Positions 52,132-60,828 of a stretch of 64,000 nucleotides of DNA are shown here, piece by piece (position 1 is the first letter of the stretch; each line of letters opens with the position of its first letter). The notes below the pieces were generated by a model, which worked only from the letters and a program-made list of their open reading frames with translations, ran no database searches and had not been told where the DNA came from. Source of the stretch: Sphaerothrix gracilis (lineage in GTDB: Bacteria; Cyanobacteriota; Cyanobacteriia; Phormidesmidales; Phormidesmidaceae); assembly GCF_030405905.1 (NCBI RefSeq), contig NZ_JASATW010000003.1, positions 1 through 64,000 of the forward strand, given 5' to 3'. The position numbers were made by a program, and so were the translations under genes.

Positions 52132-53826
52132 TTAAAGGGCCTGTTCCTGGGACAGATCTTGAGCGACTGAATTGGGTAGCAGGGTACGGACTAAGCCAAA
52201 ATCGAGAGCCTGTAAGCGTTCTGAGAGAGACTGTTGCGACGCCTGACTGATGAGCCACAGGTCAAAGGGCGGCTGACTGAGAAAGCGGGCATAGGCTGCA
52301 TTTAGATAAGCCGGATTGGGCCGAGCTGCCAGATGTGCCTGAAAAAAAGTATGGCTTAGGATTTGAATGTATTGCTCAAACAGAGGTGTCTGCTGCTCTG
52401 GTGTGGGATCGGGGATGAGCCTGACTTCTAAGTTCAGGCTACGCACCAGCCGCTGCCAATCACGAATATGAGATTTACCCTGAATTAAAGCTAGGTAAGG
52501 CTGGGCGGTTTTAAGCCAGTGAAACAGACGCACTTGCTCGAACACTAACGGCGCAGCTGTATCGTAGCTACCGGCTAGCAGCATCAGGGGAACTCGAATT
52601 TTGCCGATGCCGTCGGCTCCAAAGATTTCGCTGCCTACGGAGTCCACTGAAAGCACAGCCTGGATCCGGGGATCGCACAGGCTATAGACGTGACGGGGCA
52701 ATTCCAGTGCCCGGCACTGAAGCAGTAAGGACAGGTTGGGATTGAGCTGATCAGAGCCACAGGCCATTTCTAGTCTTTCAAAGTGAATCTCAGCTCCTGC
52801 CAGGGCCAGCGCGGTGTAAGCCCCAAAGGAATAGCCAATCATGCCCACCGACTGCAAATTCAGCCTACCCTCAAAGTCGCTAGCATTGCGCCGTGTCAGC
52901 TGATCGAGCAGGTAGCTGATGTCCAGGGGACGGTTGATAAACTCGGTGAGCTGAAACACCTCCGGATGCTGTCCCGCTAGCATCTGGCGGACCTGCTCCA
53001 TATCGCTACCTGGATGCTGCGGCGTTGCGACAAAATAGCCGTGAGAGGCCAGGTAGATAGCGCATTGGGCTATATCCGCTGAGTTAGAGGCCAATCCGTG
53101 AGACTGCACCACAACCGTGACTGGCCCCTCAGGCCAAGGCTGGGGCCGGTAAATTTCAACGGCAAGATGACGCTGATAGCGGTGTCCCGGCAAGCGATCG
53201 CCAGCAGCCTCGAAAGTTAGCTGCTGCTGCTGCACGGCAAAGCTACCGGGCTGGCGCAAATCAGGCAGTTCTGCAAAGTCAGTAACCGGCTGCCGCTCGA
53301 CTTCGACCTGGGCGAGCTCTTGAATAGCTGCAACGGTTGCCTGAGTCTCTTGAATCAGCATTTCCACTTGTTTAGCGGTCAGCAATAGCTGATCTAGGTT
53401 GGGCTGTAGCTGATTGGGAAAGCGCCGCCAAAAACTGAGGATAGAAAGCCCCTCTGGATCAGAGGCCATTTGCAGCAGCAGATCTTGCAGATTGTTCGGT
53501 GGGGGGCGATCGCTGGTGAGGTGAAAGAGGCGACCCAACCAGGCCAGCAGGCGATCGCCCATAGGGGTTTGGAAAAATCGCTGTAGCTGGGTGGGATTTA
53601 GCTCTAGCCGGGTCTGCAAAAGGCGGCGGCAGTGGGCCTGCTGCTGCTGGTCGGCATCAGTAAGATAGGCTGAACAGGCTTTGCTCGCCACGTGGGGTAG
53701 CTGCTGTGTACTCAAAAATCCTTTGGCCCGTCGCCAAATTCGCAGCAGCGAAGTTTTTAAGCGCTTGAGACTTTTCTGGCTCGCCGCTGTTTTATCACTG
53801 GAAAAGGAAAAATTGATATCAGCCAT
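52132..53826 (-). CDS. Alpha/beta hydrolase with N-terminal helical domain (DUF1400-like)
   Basis: The 564-aa protein has a helical N-terminal region (about 60-190, with LQRFFQTPMGDRLLAWLGRLF) like the cyanobacterial DUF1400 hydrolases, then an alpha/beta hydrolase fold. The oxyanion/early motif is VVVQSHGLASNSADIA, and the nucleophile elbow GYSFGAYTALALAG has Ser at about 334. Candidate acid and His lie in LLLAGSYDTAAP and GKSHIRDW. No signal peptide is evident. It looks like a lipase/esterase related to PAF acetylhydrolases. It lies 740 bp upstream of the fad genes on the same strand, so a link to fatty-acid release is possible but not shown. Confidence 0.85.
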   Translation of the reverse strand: MADINFSFSSDKTAASQKSLKRLKTSLLRIWRRAKGFLSTQQLPHVASKACSAYLTDADQQQQAHCRRLLQTRLELNPTQLQRFFQTPMGDRLLAWLGRLFHLTSDRPPPNNLQDLLLQMASDPEGLSILSFWRRFPNQLQPNLDQLLLTAKQVEMLIQETQATVAAIQELAQVEVERQPVTDFAELPDLRQPGSFAVQQQQLTFEAAGDRLPGHRYQRHLAVEIYRPQPWPEGPVTVVVQSHGLASNSADIAQCAIYLASHGYFVATPQHPGSDMEQVRQMLAGQHPEVFQLTEFINRPLDISYLLDQLTRRNASDFEGRLNLQSVGMIGYSFGAYTALALAGAEIHFERLEMACGSDQLNPNLSLLLQCRALELPRHVYSLCDPRIQAVLSVDSVGSEIFGADGIGKIRVPLMLLAGSYDTAAPLVFEQVRLFHWLKTAQPYLALIQGKSHIRDWQRLVRSLNLEVRLIPDPTPEQQTPLFEQYIQILSHTFFQAHLAARPNPAYLNAAYARFLSQPPFDLWLISQASQQSLSERLQALDFGLVRTLLPNSVAQDLSQEQAL

Positions 53827-54157
53827 AGAGGATTACACAGGCATAATGAAGCGCTACCTGTTCCTCTCCTACTGTCTATCTTGGCTTAGAAAACTGCTTT
53901 TTTCCCTACTTAGTCACAAACAGAAATTTCACACTCAGCCAGACAATCGCCGCAAAAATACTGATATTCCCCAGTTAAAAAAGTGAGAACGCTCTAGTCT
54001 TTCTGATTTCTAGAGATGTCAACTTTCATTTGACGGATAACATTTGCCGAAGTTGCGTATTTTCCAAGATTTCATTTGAATTGGCTTCGCTTAGAATTTA
54101 CGAAATAGGCATCTACATGAGTAGTGGCTCAGCTACTTTTCTAAGGGGAATCTTTCG
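53827..54157. other. Divergent intergenic region
   Basis: About 330 bp between the hydrolase and the cyclase genes. A 46-codon frame starting at ATG 53846 (Lys/Arg-rich, hydrophobic N-terminus) is not supported by a ribosome-binding site. GTCAA-N7-TTGAC (about 54018-54034) is a weak inverted repeat. Promoters for both flanking genes should lie here; none is clear. Confidence 0.45.
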
Positions 54158-56119
54158 ATGTCGCTTGCTCTACAGCTTAGTTCTGCCCTCTCCTCCAACT
54201 GGTTTCATTTCGTCACGCTAAATCGAGACTTGGCTAACATTTCTGCACCCTCTCCGACTATTAACAACCAGTCCTCAGATTTTCTCAGTAATTTCCGGGA
54301 CTTGTTGATGCCGCTGACTCAGCAGTCTTTTAAGCAGGTCAGCAGCCAGCTAGAGCGCGAGCTGTCTATCGTCAGCCAGTCGTTGCAAATGCTCAACGAT
54401 CAGGGCTTTGAGCATATTTTGCACATCATGATGGAGGCGATCGCTTTTAAGATTGCCGAACTGCTGAATGCCGATCGCACCTCTATTTTTTTATTAGACG
54501 AAGCCAATCAGGAGCTGTGGTCGATTGTCGCTGAGCCGGATACAGGCAGGCCGATAGAAATTCGTCTGCCGCTAGGGCAGGGCATTGCCGGACTTGTGGC
54601 TCAGCAGCAGCAGCCAATCAATATCCCCTTCGATTTTTACAACGATCCGCGATCGCAGGAAGCCAAACAGCTAGAGCAGCAAACTGGCTATCGCACCCAT
54701 TCCATTCTGGCGGTACCGCTGTTTGACAAGCGGGGTAAGTTTTTAGCGGTTGTCCAGCTGCTGAATAAGCTGCTCCCCGATAGCCACTGCGACAGTCTAG
54801 TTGAGCGGCTTGATCCGCAGGGATTTACCCCCTCAGATGAGCGGCTCTTGAGCGAATTTGGCAACATCATTCGCCTAATTCTGGAAAGCTCGCAGCAGTT
54901 TCGCGCCGCTGCTCGACAGCAGCAGGCCGCTGCGGCCTTAGTAAAAGCGACCCAGTCCCTCAACCAGAGCGGCCTCAGGCTGGAGGAAACCCTGCAGCGC
55001 GTCATGCACGAGGCTAAGCAGTTGATGAACGCTGATCGCAGCACCCTTTGGCTACTTGATCGCTCGCGGCAGATCCTCTGGGCAGAAATTCCCACGGTCA
55101 ACGGCTGGTCGCAGACGGTTGAGATCGCCGTAGGTCAGGGCTATGTGGGGCAGACGGCTGCTGAAAAAAAAACCTGTAATGTTCCCTACGATATTTATCA
55201 GCGAGCGGGTTCTCAGGTCGCGCGGCAGGTAGATCAAATTAGCGGCTATCGTACCTACAGCGTGCTGTGTGTACCGGTGTTTAATGCGGCAGGGGAGCTA
55301 ATTGGCGTGGCCCAACTGGTCAACAAGCAGCGTCATCAGTCTCATCTCGTAGACGACTTGACCTCAAGCTGCCAAACGCCAATGCAGTTTCGCGCCAGTT
55401 TTTCTGAAGAGGATGCAGCTTTCCTAGAGGTGTTTAACATCCATGCTGGCGTTGCCCTGCAAAATGCCCTCTTTTTTGCAGAGCTAGAAAAAACCGTAAT
55501 GGCCCGCACCCGCGAACTGCATCAAAAGAACCAGCAGCTACAGCGTGAGGTAGAAGAACGGCGCCGGGCCGAAGCCACGCTGGAAATTCTTAACCAGGAA
55601 CTACAGCAGCTCGTCAATCTCGATGGCTTGACCCAGGTAGCTAACCGCCGCTACTTTAACCAGTGTTTGCAAGAGCAATGGGCGCGATCGCATCAGCCCC
55701 TCTCTTTAATTCTGTGCGATATTGACTGCTTCAAACAGTACAACGATACCTACGGCCATCCCAAAGGCGATAAGTGCCTGTATCAAATTGCTCAGATTCT
55801 CAGCCAAATCCTGACGCTGCCTCAGGGACTAGTAGCCCGCTTTGGGGGTGAGGAATTTGTCGTTATTCTGCCAAATACGACCGCAGCAGCGGCTTGGGAA
55901 ATTGCGGAAACCCTGCGTCAGGCTGTTTGGCAGCTAGCTATTCCCCATGCTGGCTCCCAAACCTGCTGCCTACAGGTGACGCTGAGTTTGGGGGTAGCTA
56001 CGCAGGCTGACGGGCGCTTGCGATCGCCCAAAGATTTGATTGCCTTGGCCGATCAGGCTCTCTACCAGGCCAAGGCTCAGGGCCGCAATCAGACTGTCCT
56101 GGCTAATCAACAATCTTGA
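54158..56119 (+). CDS. GAF-GAF-GGDEF diguanylate cyclase
   Basis: The 653-aa protein has two GAF domains (about 80-245, 270-445; both with ADRTSIFLLD/ADRSTLWLLD and YRTHSILAVPLF/YRTYSVLCVPVF), a coiled-coil (about 445-500) and a GGDEF domain with ARFGGEEFVVILPNT (about 563) and LCDIDCFKQYNDTYGHPKGDKCL. The active-site loop GGEEF is intact, so it should make c-di-GMP. The RxxD inhibitory site five residues before the loop is absent (LPQGLVARF). GAF domains may sense a small ligand or light; no obvious chromophore Cys. GGGGA lies upstream of the ATG. Confidence 0.92.
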   Translation: MSLALQLSSALSSNWFHFVTLNRDLANISAPSPTINNQSSDFLSNFRDLLMPLTQQSFKQVSSQLERELSIVSQSLQMLNDQGFEHILHIMMEAIAFKIAELLNADRTSIFLLDEANQELWSIVAEPDTGRPIEIRLPLGQGIAGLVAQQQQPINIPFDFYNDPRSQEAKQLEQQTGYRTHSILAVPLFDKRGKFLAVVQLLNKLLPDSHCDSLVERLDPQGFTPSDERLLSEFGNIIRLILESSQQFRAAARQQQAAAALVKATQSLNQSGLRLEETLQRVMHEAKQLMNADRSTLWLLDRSRQILWAEIPTVNGWSQTVEIAVGQGYVGQTAAEKKTCNVPYDIYQRAGSQVARQVDQISGYRTYSVLCVPVFNAAGELIGVAQLVNKQRHQSHLVDDLTSSCQTPMQFRASFSEEDAAFLEVFNIHAGVALQNALFFAELEKTVMARTRELHQKNQQLQREVEERRRAEATLEILNQELQQLVNLDGLTQVANRRYFNQCLQEQWARSHQPLSLILCDIDCFKQYNDTYGHPKGDKCLYQIAQILSQILTLPQGLVARFGGEEFVVILPNTTAAAAWEIAETLRQAVWQLAIPHAGSQTCCLQVTLSLGVATQADGRLRSPKDLIALADQALYQAKAQGRNQTVLANQQS

Positions 56120-56309
56120 CGGAACCGATTTGAATCGCATCAAATAGGCGATTGATTTGACGGCGCTCCAGTTCATCCACGGTGCCGTCTGCTAAGACTG
56201 CCCGCGAAAGCTGCCGGTACTGTTCGTAAGAAATAGTTCGGTTGGCAATAAAGCGATCAACAAGCTGAGTGACATCAGCCGCTTCAATCTGGGAACGTTG
56301 AAACTTCAT
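56103..56309 (-). CDS. Small conserved hypothetical protein
   Basis: The 68-aa protein from the ATG at 56309 (AGAAGG upstream; a longer frame reaches 56333) is helical and charged: FIANRTISYEQYRQLSRAVLADGTVDELERRQINRLFDAI. Similar small proteins occur in many cyanobacteria as unnamed genes. Its 3' end overlaps the 3' end of the convergent cyclase gene by 17 bp. It follows the cupin gene on the same strand. Confidence 0.7.
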   Translation of the reverse strand: MKFQRSQIEAADVTQLVDRFIANRTISYEQYRQLSRAVLADGTVDELERRQINRLFDAIQIGSVKIVD

Positions 56310-56334
56310 CTGGGGGCCTTCTAACAACAGCAAC

Positions 56335-56670
56335 CTAAACCGCTATGCCGAAGTAGGTCAACACTAGCTCACAGGTACCTGTATTTATCACTTCATGAAC
56401 TTCACCCGGCTCCACCACAATGCAGGTGCCTGGCCGCAGCCCATACTCGCTGCCGTCAATTTGGATAATACCGCTTCCAGCCTCGACAAAAAAGACCTCG
56501 CCCATATCGGCGTGGGCATGAGCGGCGGCAACCTGACCGGGGCTGAAGCGAGCCTGAGCGAAATTGGTTAAATGGGGTAAGTCTCCTGATCGTAGCAGGA
56601 CCTGCTTTTTAATCGCCGGATTGTGAGAAACCGTTTCGATTGGCAACGCTGCTAAAGAAACCTGTTTCAT
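56335..56670 (-). CDS. Cupin-domain protein
   Basis: The 111-aa protein is a single cupin barrel with the two metal motifs: AHAHADMGEVFFVEAGSG (HxH...E) and GEVHEVINTG (His). Start at the ATG at 56670, which overlaps the aroC stop as ATGA, so it is probably translated with aroC. Function is not defined; small cupins bind metals and various ligands. Coupling to shikimate synthesis may be only positional. Confidence 0.88.
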   Translation of the reverse strand: MKQVSLAALPIETVSHNPAIKKQVLLRSGDLPHLTNFAQARFSPGQVAAAHAHADMGEVFFVEAGSGIIQIDGSEYGLRPGTCIVVEPGEVHEVINTGTCELVLTYFGIAV

Positions 56671-57761
56671 GGTTCTAAAAGCCGACACTGGGCCTGATGA
56701 CGCAGCAGGTGATCGCACAGCACCAGCGCCATCATCGCCTCCACCATCGGTACAGCTCTCGGTAATACGCAGGGATCGTGACGGCCCTTGCCAGCTAGCA
56801 CCGTTTCTGTGCCGGTGCTGTCCACGGTACGCTGCTCCTTGCGGATGGTCGCGGTGGGTTTAAAGGCGACTCGAATAATGATCGGTTCACCGTTGGCGAT
56901 GCCGCCCTGGGTCCCGCCAGAGCGGTTGGTGCGGGTACGCACTTCACCGGCCTGATCTCGGTAAAACTCGTCATTGTGCTGGCTGCCGGTTAGCAGCGTC
57001 CCGGCAAAGCCAGAGCCAATCTCAAAGCCTTTGCTAGCGGGCAAAGACATCACCGCCTTAGCCAGGTCTGCTTCCAGTTTGTCAAAGACGGGCGAGCCTA
57101 AGCCTTTAGGCACCTGCCGGGCCACACACTCCACTACGCCGCCAATAGAATCGCCAACATCGCGAATGGCCTCAATTCGCTCGATCATGCGGTCGGCAGC
57201 TTCGGGATTCGGGCAGCGGACAATATTACTTTCCACCTGAGCCAGGGTAACGCTGCCGGGGTCAACGGTGGCTTCTAAGTCTTGAATCCGCTTGACGTAG
57301 CCAATAATCTCGACGCCAGCGGCGAGGTGCAGCACCTTTTTAGCGATCGCCCCGGCGGCCACCCGGCCAATGGTTTCTCGGGCTGAGGAGCGTCCGCCCC
57401 CCTGCCAGTTGCGAATGCCATACTTGGCGTCATAGGTGGCATCGGCATGGGAAGGCCGATACTTGCGGGCCATTTCGTCATAGTCCTGGGGGCGGGTATC
57501 TTTGTTGCGCACCAGAACCGTAATCGGCGTGCCCAGGGTTTTGCCTTCAAAAACGCCAGAAACAATTTCGCAGGTGTCAGTTTCTTTGCGCGGCGTGGTA
57601 ATTTTGCTCTGACCGGGGCGCCGTCTGTCTAATTCCTGCTGAATATCAGCCGCCGAAATTTCAATTCGGGGCGGACAGCCATCAATCACAACGCCTACGC
57701 CGCCGCCGTGAGACTCTCCAAAGGTGGTAATGCGAAACAGGTGGCCGAAGGTATTGCCCAT
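56667..57761 (-). CDS. aroC: Chorismate synthase
   Basis: AroC converts 5-enolpyruvylshikimate-3-phosphate to chorismate with reduced FMN, the last shikimate-pathway step. The 364-aa protein begins MGNTFGHLFRITTFGESHG and has all three signatures: GESHGGGVGVVIDGCPP, RNWQGGGRSSARETIGRVAAGAIA and GKGRHDPCVLPRAVPMVEAM. Length is as expected. It is co-oriented with the bactofilin gene 10 bp upstream and coupled to the cupin gene downstream. Confidence 0.97.
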   Translation of the reverse strand: MGNTFGHLFRITTFGESHGGGVGVVIDGCPPRIEISAADIQQELDRRRPGQSKITTPRKETDTCEIVSGVFEGKTLGTPITVLVRNKDTRPQDYDEMARKYRPSHADATYDAKYGIRNWQGGGRSSARETIGRVAAGAIAKKVLHLAAGVEIIGYVKRIQDLEATVDPGSVTLAQVESNIVRCPNPEAADRMIERIEAIRDVGDSIGGVVECVARQVPKGLGSPVFDKLEADLAKAVMSLPASKGFEIGSGFAGTLLTGSQHNDEFYRDQAGEVRTRTNRSGGTQGGIANGEPIIIRVAFKPTATIRKEQRTVDSTGTETVLAGKGRHDPCVLPRAVPMVEAMMALVLCDHLLRHQAQCRLLEP

Positions 57762-57770
57762 GCTGATTGA

Positions 57771-58205
57771 CTAGAAAGAGCGTTCTGATCCTAACCCATT
57801 CGGCGGGGCCGCTTGTGTGCCAGATAAACTTAAAGTCGGCGATGCGCCCGTCAGCGTCTGCGGCTGGGTCGTGGCAATGTGGCCCACGTAAAAAGCGCCG
57901 GCCTCCATATCTAAAGCCGTAGCCGTGATGTCCCCCTCAACCCGGGCACTGCGGCTGAGAGAAAGCTTGCCAGAGGCAATAATTCGCGCCTTGACCGCCC
58001 CGTGAATCACAATGTTGTGACCGTTGAGTTCAGGGCCTTCTACGGCTCCGTCGGCAGCCACTTCTACATCGCCGTTGACAAAGACTCCGCCATAAACTGC
58101 CCCGTCTAGCCGGAGATTGCCATCTACCCTCAAGTCGCCTTGAAAATGGCTGCCTGGGCCAACGTAGGTAAAGTTTGCCGTCCCGCTCTGACCTCGTCCA
58201 AACAT
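57771..58205 (-). CDS. Bactofilin (polymer-forming cytoskeletal protein)
   Basis: The 144-aa protein starts at the ATG at 58205, with GAGGA 8 nt upstream; a longer frame continues into the peptidase gene and is not used. The beta-helix core is GSHFQGDLRVDGNLRLDGAVYGGVFVNGDVEVAADGAVEG (shown partly), with repeating hydrophobic positions, then NIVIHGAVKARIIASGKLSLSRSARVEGDI. Bactofilins polymerise without nucleotide and localise cell-wall enzymes. It lies 10 bp after an M23 peptidase gene, the classic partner pair in morphogenesis. Confidence 0.93.
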   Translation of the reverse strand: MFGRGQSGTANFTYVGPGSHFQGDLRVDGNLRLDGAVYGGVFVNGDVEVAADGAVEGPELNGHNIVIHGAVKARIIASGKLSLSRSARVEGDITATALDMEAGAFYVGHIATTQPQTLTGASPTLSLSGTQAAPPNGLGSERSF

Positions 58206-58215
58206 GGTTAAGTCC

Positions 58216-59100
58216 TCAACGTGCGTTTTGAGCGCGATCGCCCAGCGGTAAATAGTAGCGGGGATTGATCGGTTTTTCATCGCGGCGAATTTCATAGTGC
58301 AGGTGCGGGCCAGAGGAACGTCCGGTGCTGCCCAGATAGCCCAGCAGCTGGCCTCGCTCAATGCGATCGCCCGGCTGCACTACCAGGGCTGACATATGAC
58401 CATAGAGAGTTTTGTACTGATAGCCATGATCCACAATCACATGATTACCATAGCCGCCAGAATTTTCGGCTCGTTTGACGGTGCCATCAGCGGTGGCGTA
58501 GATGGGCATCCCGTGGGGGCCTTTAAGGTCAATGCCCTGGTGCATTTCATAGCGCAGCCGCCCAAAGGGGTTACGGCGCAGGCCAAACTCAGACGATATC
58601 TCAAAATAGCCTTCTAGGGGCAGTCCGTCTGGGTAAGCCGCGGCGGCGGCAGCTTCTGCGGCCAGGGTTTTCTCTAGAGCGGGCCTTACCTGCCCCTGAA
58701 GATCTTTTTCGAGCGTGGGCAGCCGTTTGCGGGCCAGTTGAAATAGGGTTTCAGCCTTGGCATTGCCAGGGACGCCTCCTTGAGGAACGCCAGAGGAACT
58801 TTGAGAGCGCGATCTTTGAGAGAGTCCTGCCCGCTGACGCAAATCGCTGACCTCGGCGTCCAAAGAATCCAGCTCAATCAGAACTTCGTTGGCGGTTTCG
58901 GTTAGATCTTGATTTTCTTCAGCTAGCTCTAAGTTAGATCGCACTAGGCCAGCCATCGTCAGGCCTAGCCAGGCTAGGGGCGTTCCGGTTAGCACCAGGG
59001 CTAACAGTAAGACTGGCAAGGGACGAAAGTTGAGGGTTAGCGGCTCTCTGCCCGTACGAGCAACTAAAACCGTGTAACGTTCAGGAATTCGACGACGCAT
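58216..59100 (-). CDS. M23-family peptidoglycan endopeptidase, membrane-anchored
   Basis: From the ATG at 59100 the protein has 294 aa: short basic N-terminus, one membrane helix (about 27-50), a coiled coil (about 55-95), and a LytM/M23 domain with metal ligands in MHQGIDLKGPHG (H-x3-D, about 185), LYGHMSAL and SGPHLHYEIR (HxH, about 268). It cleaves peptide cross-links in peptidoglycan or acts in cell shape. The pairing with bactofilin suggests that the bactofilin places it. Confidence 0.93.
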   Translation of the reverse strand: MRRRIPERYTVLVARTGREPLTLNFRPLPVLLLALVLTGTPLAWLGLTMAGLVRSNLELAEENQDLTETANEVLIELDSLDAEVSDLRQRAGLSQRSRSQSSSGVPQGGVPGNAKAETLFQLARKRLPTLEKDLQGQVRPALEKTLAAEAAAAAAYPDGLPLEGYFEISSEFGLRRNPFGRLRYEMHQGIDLKGPHGMPIYATADGTVKRAENSGGYGNHVIVDHGYQYKTLYGHMSALVVQPGDRIERGQLLGYLGSTGRSSGPHLHYEIRRDEKPINPRYYLPLGDRAQNAR

Positions 59101-59289
59101 CAATTATGCTGGCGCAAACTCGCCTCAGCTTTAGGGTGAAATGAATAACTTTGAACTCAGGCATTATACGGGGATCAGTTGACGCAAGGCAATTTCCCCC
59201 ATTTGCGGCTGCAGTTGAGCAGGCTTAACAAACCGTTATGAACTCTACAATAGAAGACAGTAAGAAGCAGCAATCCGCGATCGCATCCT

Positions 59290-60087
59290 ATGTTTATTAC
59301 CTGGTTAGACGTAAATTCTTGGCTGATTGAGCTAGCAGGCAAGCGAATTTTGCTAGATCCCTGGCTCGTAGACGATCTAGTTTTCAGCAATTTTTCGGGG
59401 CCAATTAACTTCTCCTGGCTAATCAGAGGGGTGCGTCCCCAGCCCTACAACATTCCGACCGAGATTGACTTGATTTTGCTGTCTCAAGGGCTGGCCGATC
59501 ATGCCCATCAGCCTACTTTGAAGCGGCTCGATCGCACTTTGCCCCTCGTGGCTTCTCCTAACGGAGCCAAAGTCGCCAAAAGTCTGGAATACACCCAGGT
59601 CACGTCTCTTAATCACGGTGAAGAATTTGTTTTAGACGAAGTCATTTCTATCCAGGCGGTTCCCGGTGCCCCCATCGGCCCGTTTTTAACCGAGAACGGC
59701 TACCTGATTCGAGACCTCACGACCGGGCTAAGCCTTTACTACGAGCCACACGGCTATCCCCATCAGTCCTTAAAACAGGTGGGCAAAGTAGATGTCGCCA
59801 TCACGCCCATCGTCAGCCTAGAACTGCCCCTGGCTGGCCCGATTATTCGCGGCCATCAGGGAGCGATGGAGCTGGCTGAGCTGCTAGATCCGCAGGTGAT
59901 TTTGCCGACGGCGGCGGCAGGAGAGGTGGAATATGAAGGGGTTTTGCCGCCCGTGATTCAGTCCCAGGGCGGAGCGGAGGAACTGCGGCAGGCGCTTAGC
60001 GATCGCGCTCTGGTGGCCCAGGTGATGACGCCTACCCCCGGTGAGCGCCTAGAGCTGTCTCTTCAGCCCAGAACGCTGGCTGCTTAG
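59290..60087 (+). CDS. MBL-fold (UlaG-like) protein with degenerate metal motif
   Basis: The 265-aa protein has the metallo-beta-lactamase fold (WLDVNSWLIELAGKRILLDPWL at the N-terminus), but the expected HxHxDH motif reads SQGLADHAH: the first two His are Gln and Leu, with DH kept. Further His residues occur in SLNHGEEF and IIRGHQGAMELAELL. It may bind metal differently or have lost hydrolase activity; related cyanobacterial and plant proteins share the change as far as I recall. It precedes a small membrane-protein gene by 36 bp. Confidence 0.78.
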   Translation: MFITWLDVNSWLIELAGKRILLDPWLVDDLVFSNFSGPINFSWLIRGVRPQPYNIPTEIDLILLSQGLADHAHQPTLKRLDRTLPLVASPNGAKVAKSLEYTQVTSLNHGEEFVLDEVISIQAVPGAPIGPFLTENGYLIRDLTTGLSLYYEPHGYPHQSLKQVGKVDVAITPIVSLELPLAGPIIRGHQGAMELAELLDPQVILPTAAAGEVEYEGVLPPVIQSQGGAEELRQALSDRALVAQVMTPTPGERLELSLQPRTLAA

Positions 60088-60123
60088 TCCTTAGAATACT
60101 GGCCCCCTACTGGCGATCGCCCT

Positions 60124-60378
60124 ATGACTTATCTAATCCTGCTGGCCCTCGGTTTTAGCCTTCTCATGGTCAGCATTCGGCTCAAGGACGAGGTCTTTGT
60201 CATTGCTGCGACTCTGACTGGCTTAGCCCTTCTGGTCTGGGGCTTTGCTCTGACCCCTAGTTCACTGCAGCTCGTTGTAGAATCGCTGCTGGTAGTAGTT
60301 GCCTTTCCGGTCTGCATCCGCTGCATCATTACCCGCAAGGTAAACGCCCTGCTGGGCAAGGCCAGCTCGACCGAATAG
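60124..60378 (+). CDS. Small two-to-three-helix membrane protein
   Basis: The 84-aa protein is strongly hydrophobic: LILLALGFSLLMVSIRL, VFVIAATLTGLALLVWGFAL and LVVESLLVVVAFPVCIRCII. It lies 36 bp after the MBL-fold gene, probably co-transcribed. No family recognised. Confidence 0.65.
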   Translation: MTYLILLALGFSLLMVSIRLKDEVFVIAATLTGLALLVWGFALTPSSLQLVVESLLVVVAFPVCIRCIITRKVNALLGKASSTE

Positions 60379-60828
60379 TCAGGGCTTATTGGATTTAGGC
60401 GTGACGCCGTTCAAAATTTAAGTCACAGCGGTAGCGGGCGAATTCCTCCTGCCCCCTTTGATAAAACCGCTGACGACAGCCGCGGAGATCTCACGAGCAG
60501 TTGAAACTGCATCAAGGGCATAAATTTGAGAGGCTTGAGGTGAGAAATAGGCAGATTCAGTCAGGTCTGATCTGGCCGATATTTTGACGGTAAGATGGCA
60601 AAACGCGATCGCTTTTAGCTGTCTGCCCGGCCTTGCCGCTTATCCAGTATTTTGCTGATTCAATCCGCTGCTAGCTGCTTAAAATTGGTGGAGACAAAGT
60701 CGCTCGATGGCTCTTAAGATCGGCAAAACTTAAGAATATTCTGAAAAATTTTCCGGATAGTTTCCCCTTTTTTGAGTCAAGGTAAGCGAGCTACTCTCCT
60801 CTAGGCACCTACTGTCATCTCCTGGCTT
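60379..60828. other. Intergenic region before the type I secretion operon
   Basis: About 450 bp with no credible ORF or tRNA. The second half is AT-rich and should carry the promoter of the ABC transporter gene. GGCGT-G-ACGCC at 60398-60408 is a small hairpin just after the small membrane-protein gene. One HIP1 lies at about 60606. Confidence 0.5.

Noticed and set aside
52056..52250. 64-codon plus-strand frame
   Set aside because: Mostly antisense to the 3' end of the alpha/beta hydrolase gene; no ribosome-binding site or recognisable motif.
53846..53986. 46-codon frame with a hydrophobic start and basic tail
   Set aside because: No ribosome-binding site, no family resemblance, and it is the tail of a longer frame antisense to the hydrolase gene.
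58206..58361. 52-codon N-terminal extension of the bactofilin
   Set aside because: Lies inside the M23 peptidase gene in another frame; the ATG at 58205 has a clear ribosome-binding site.
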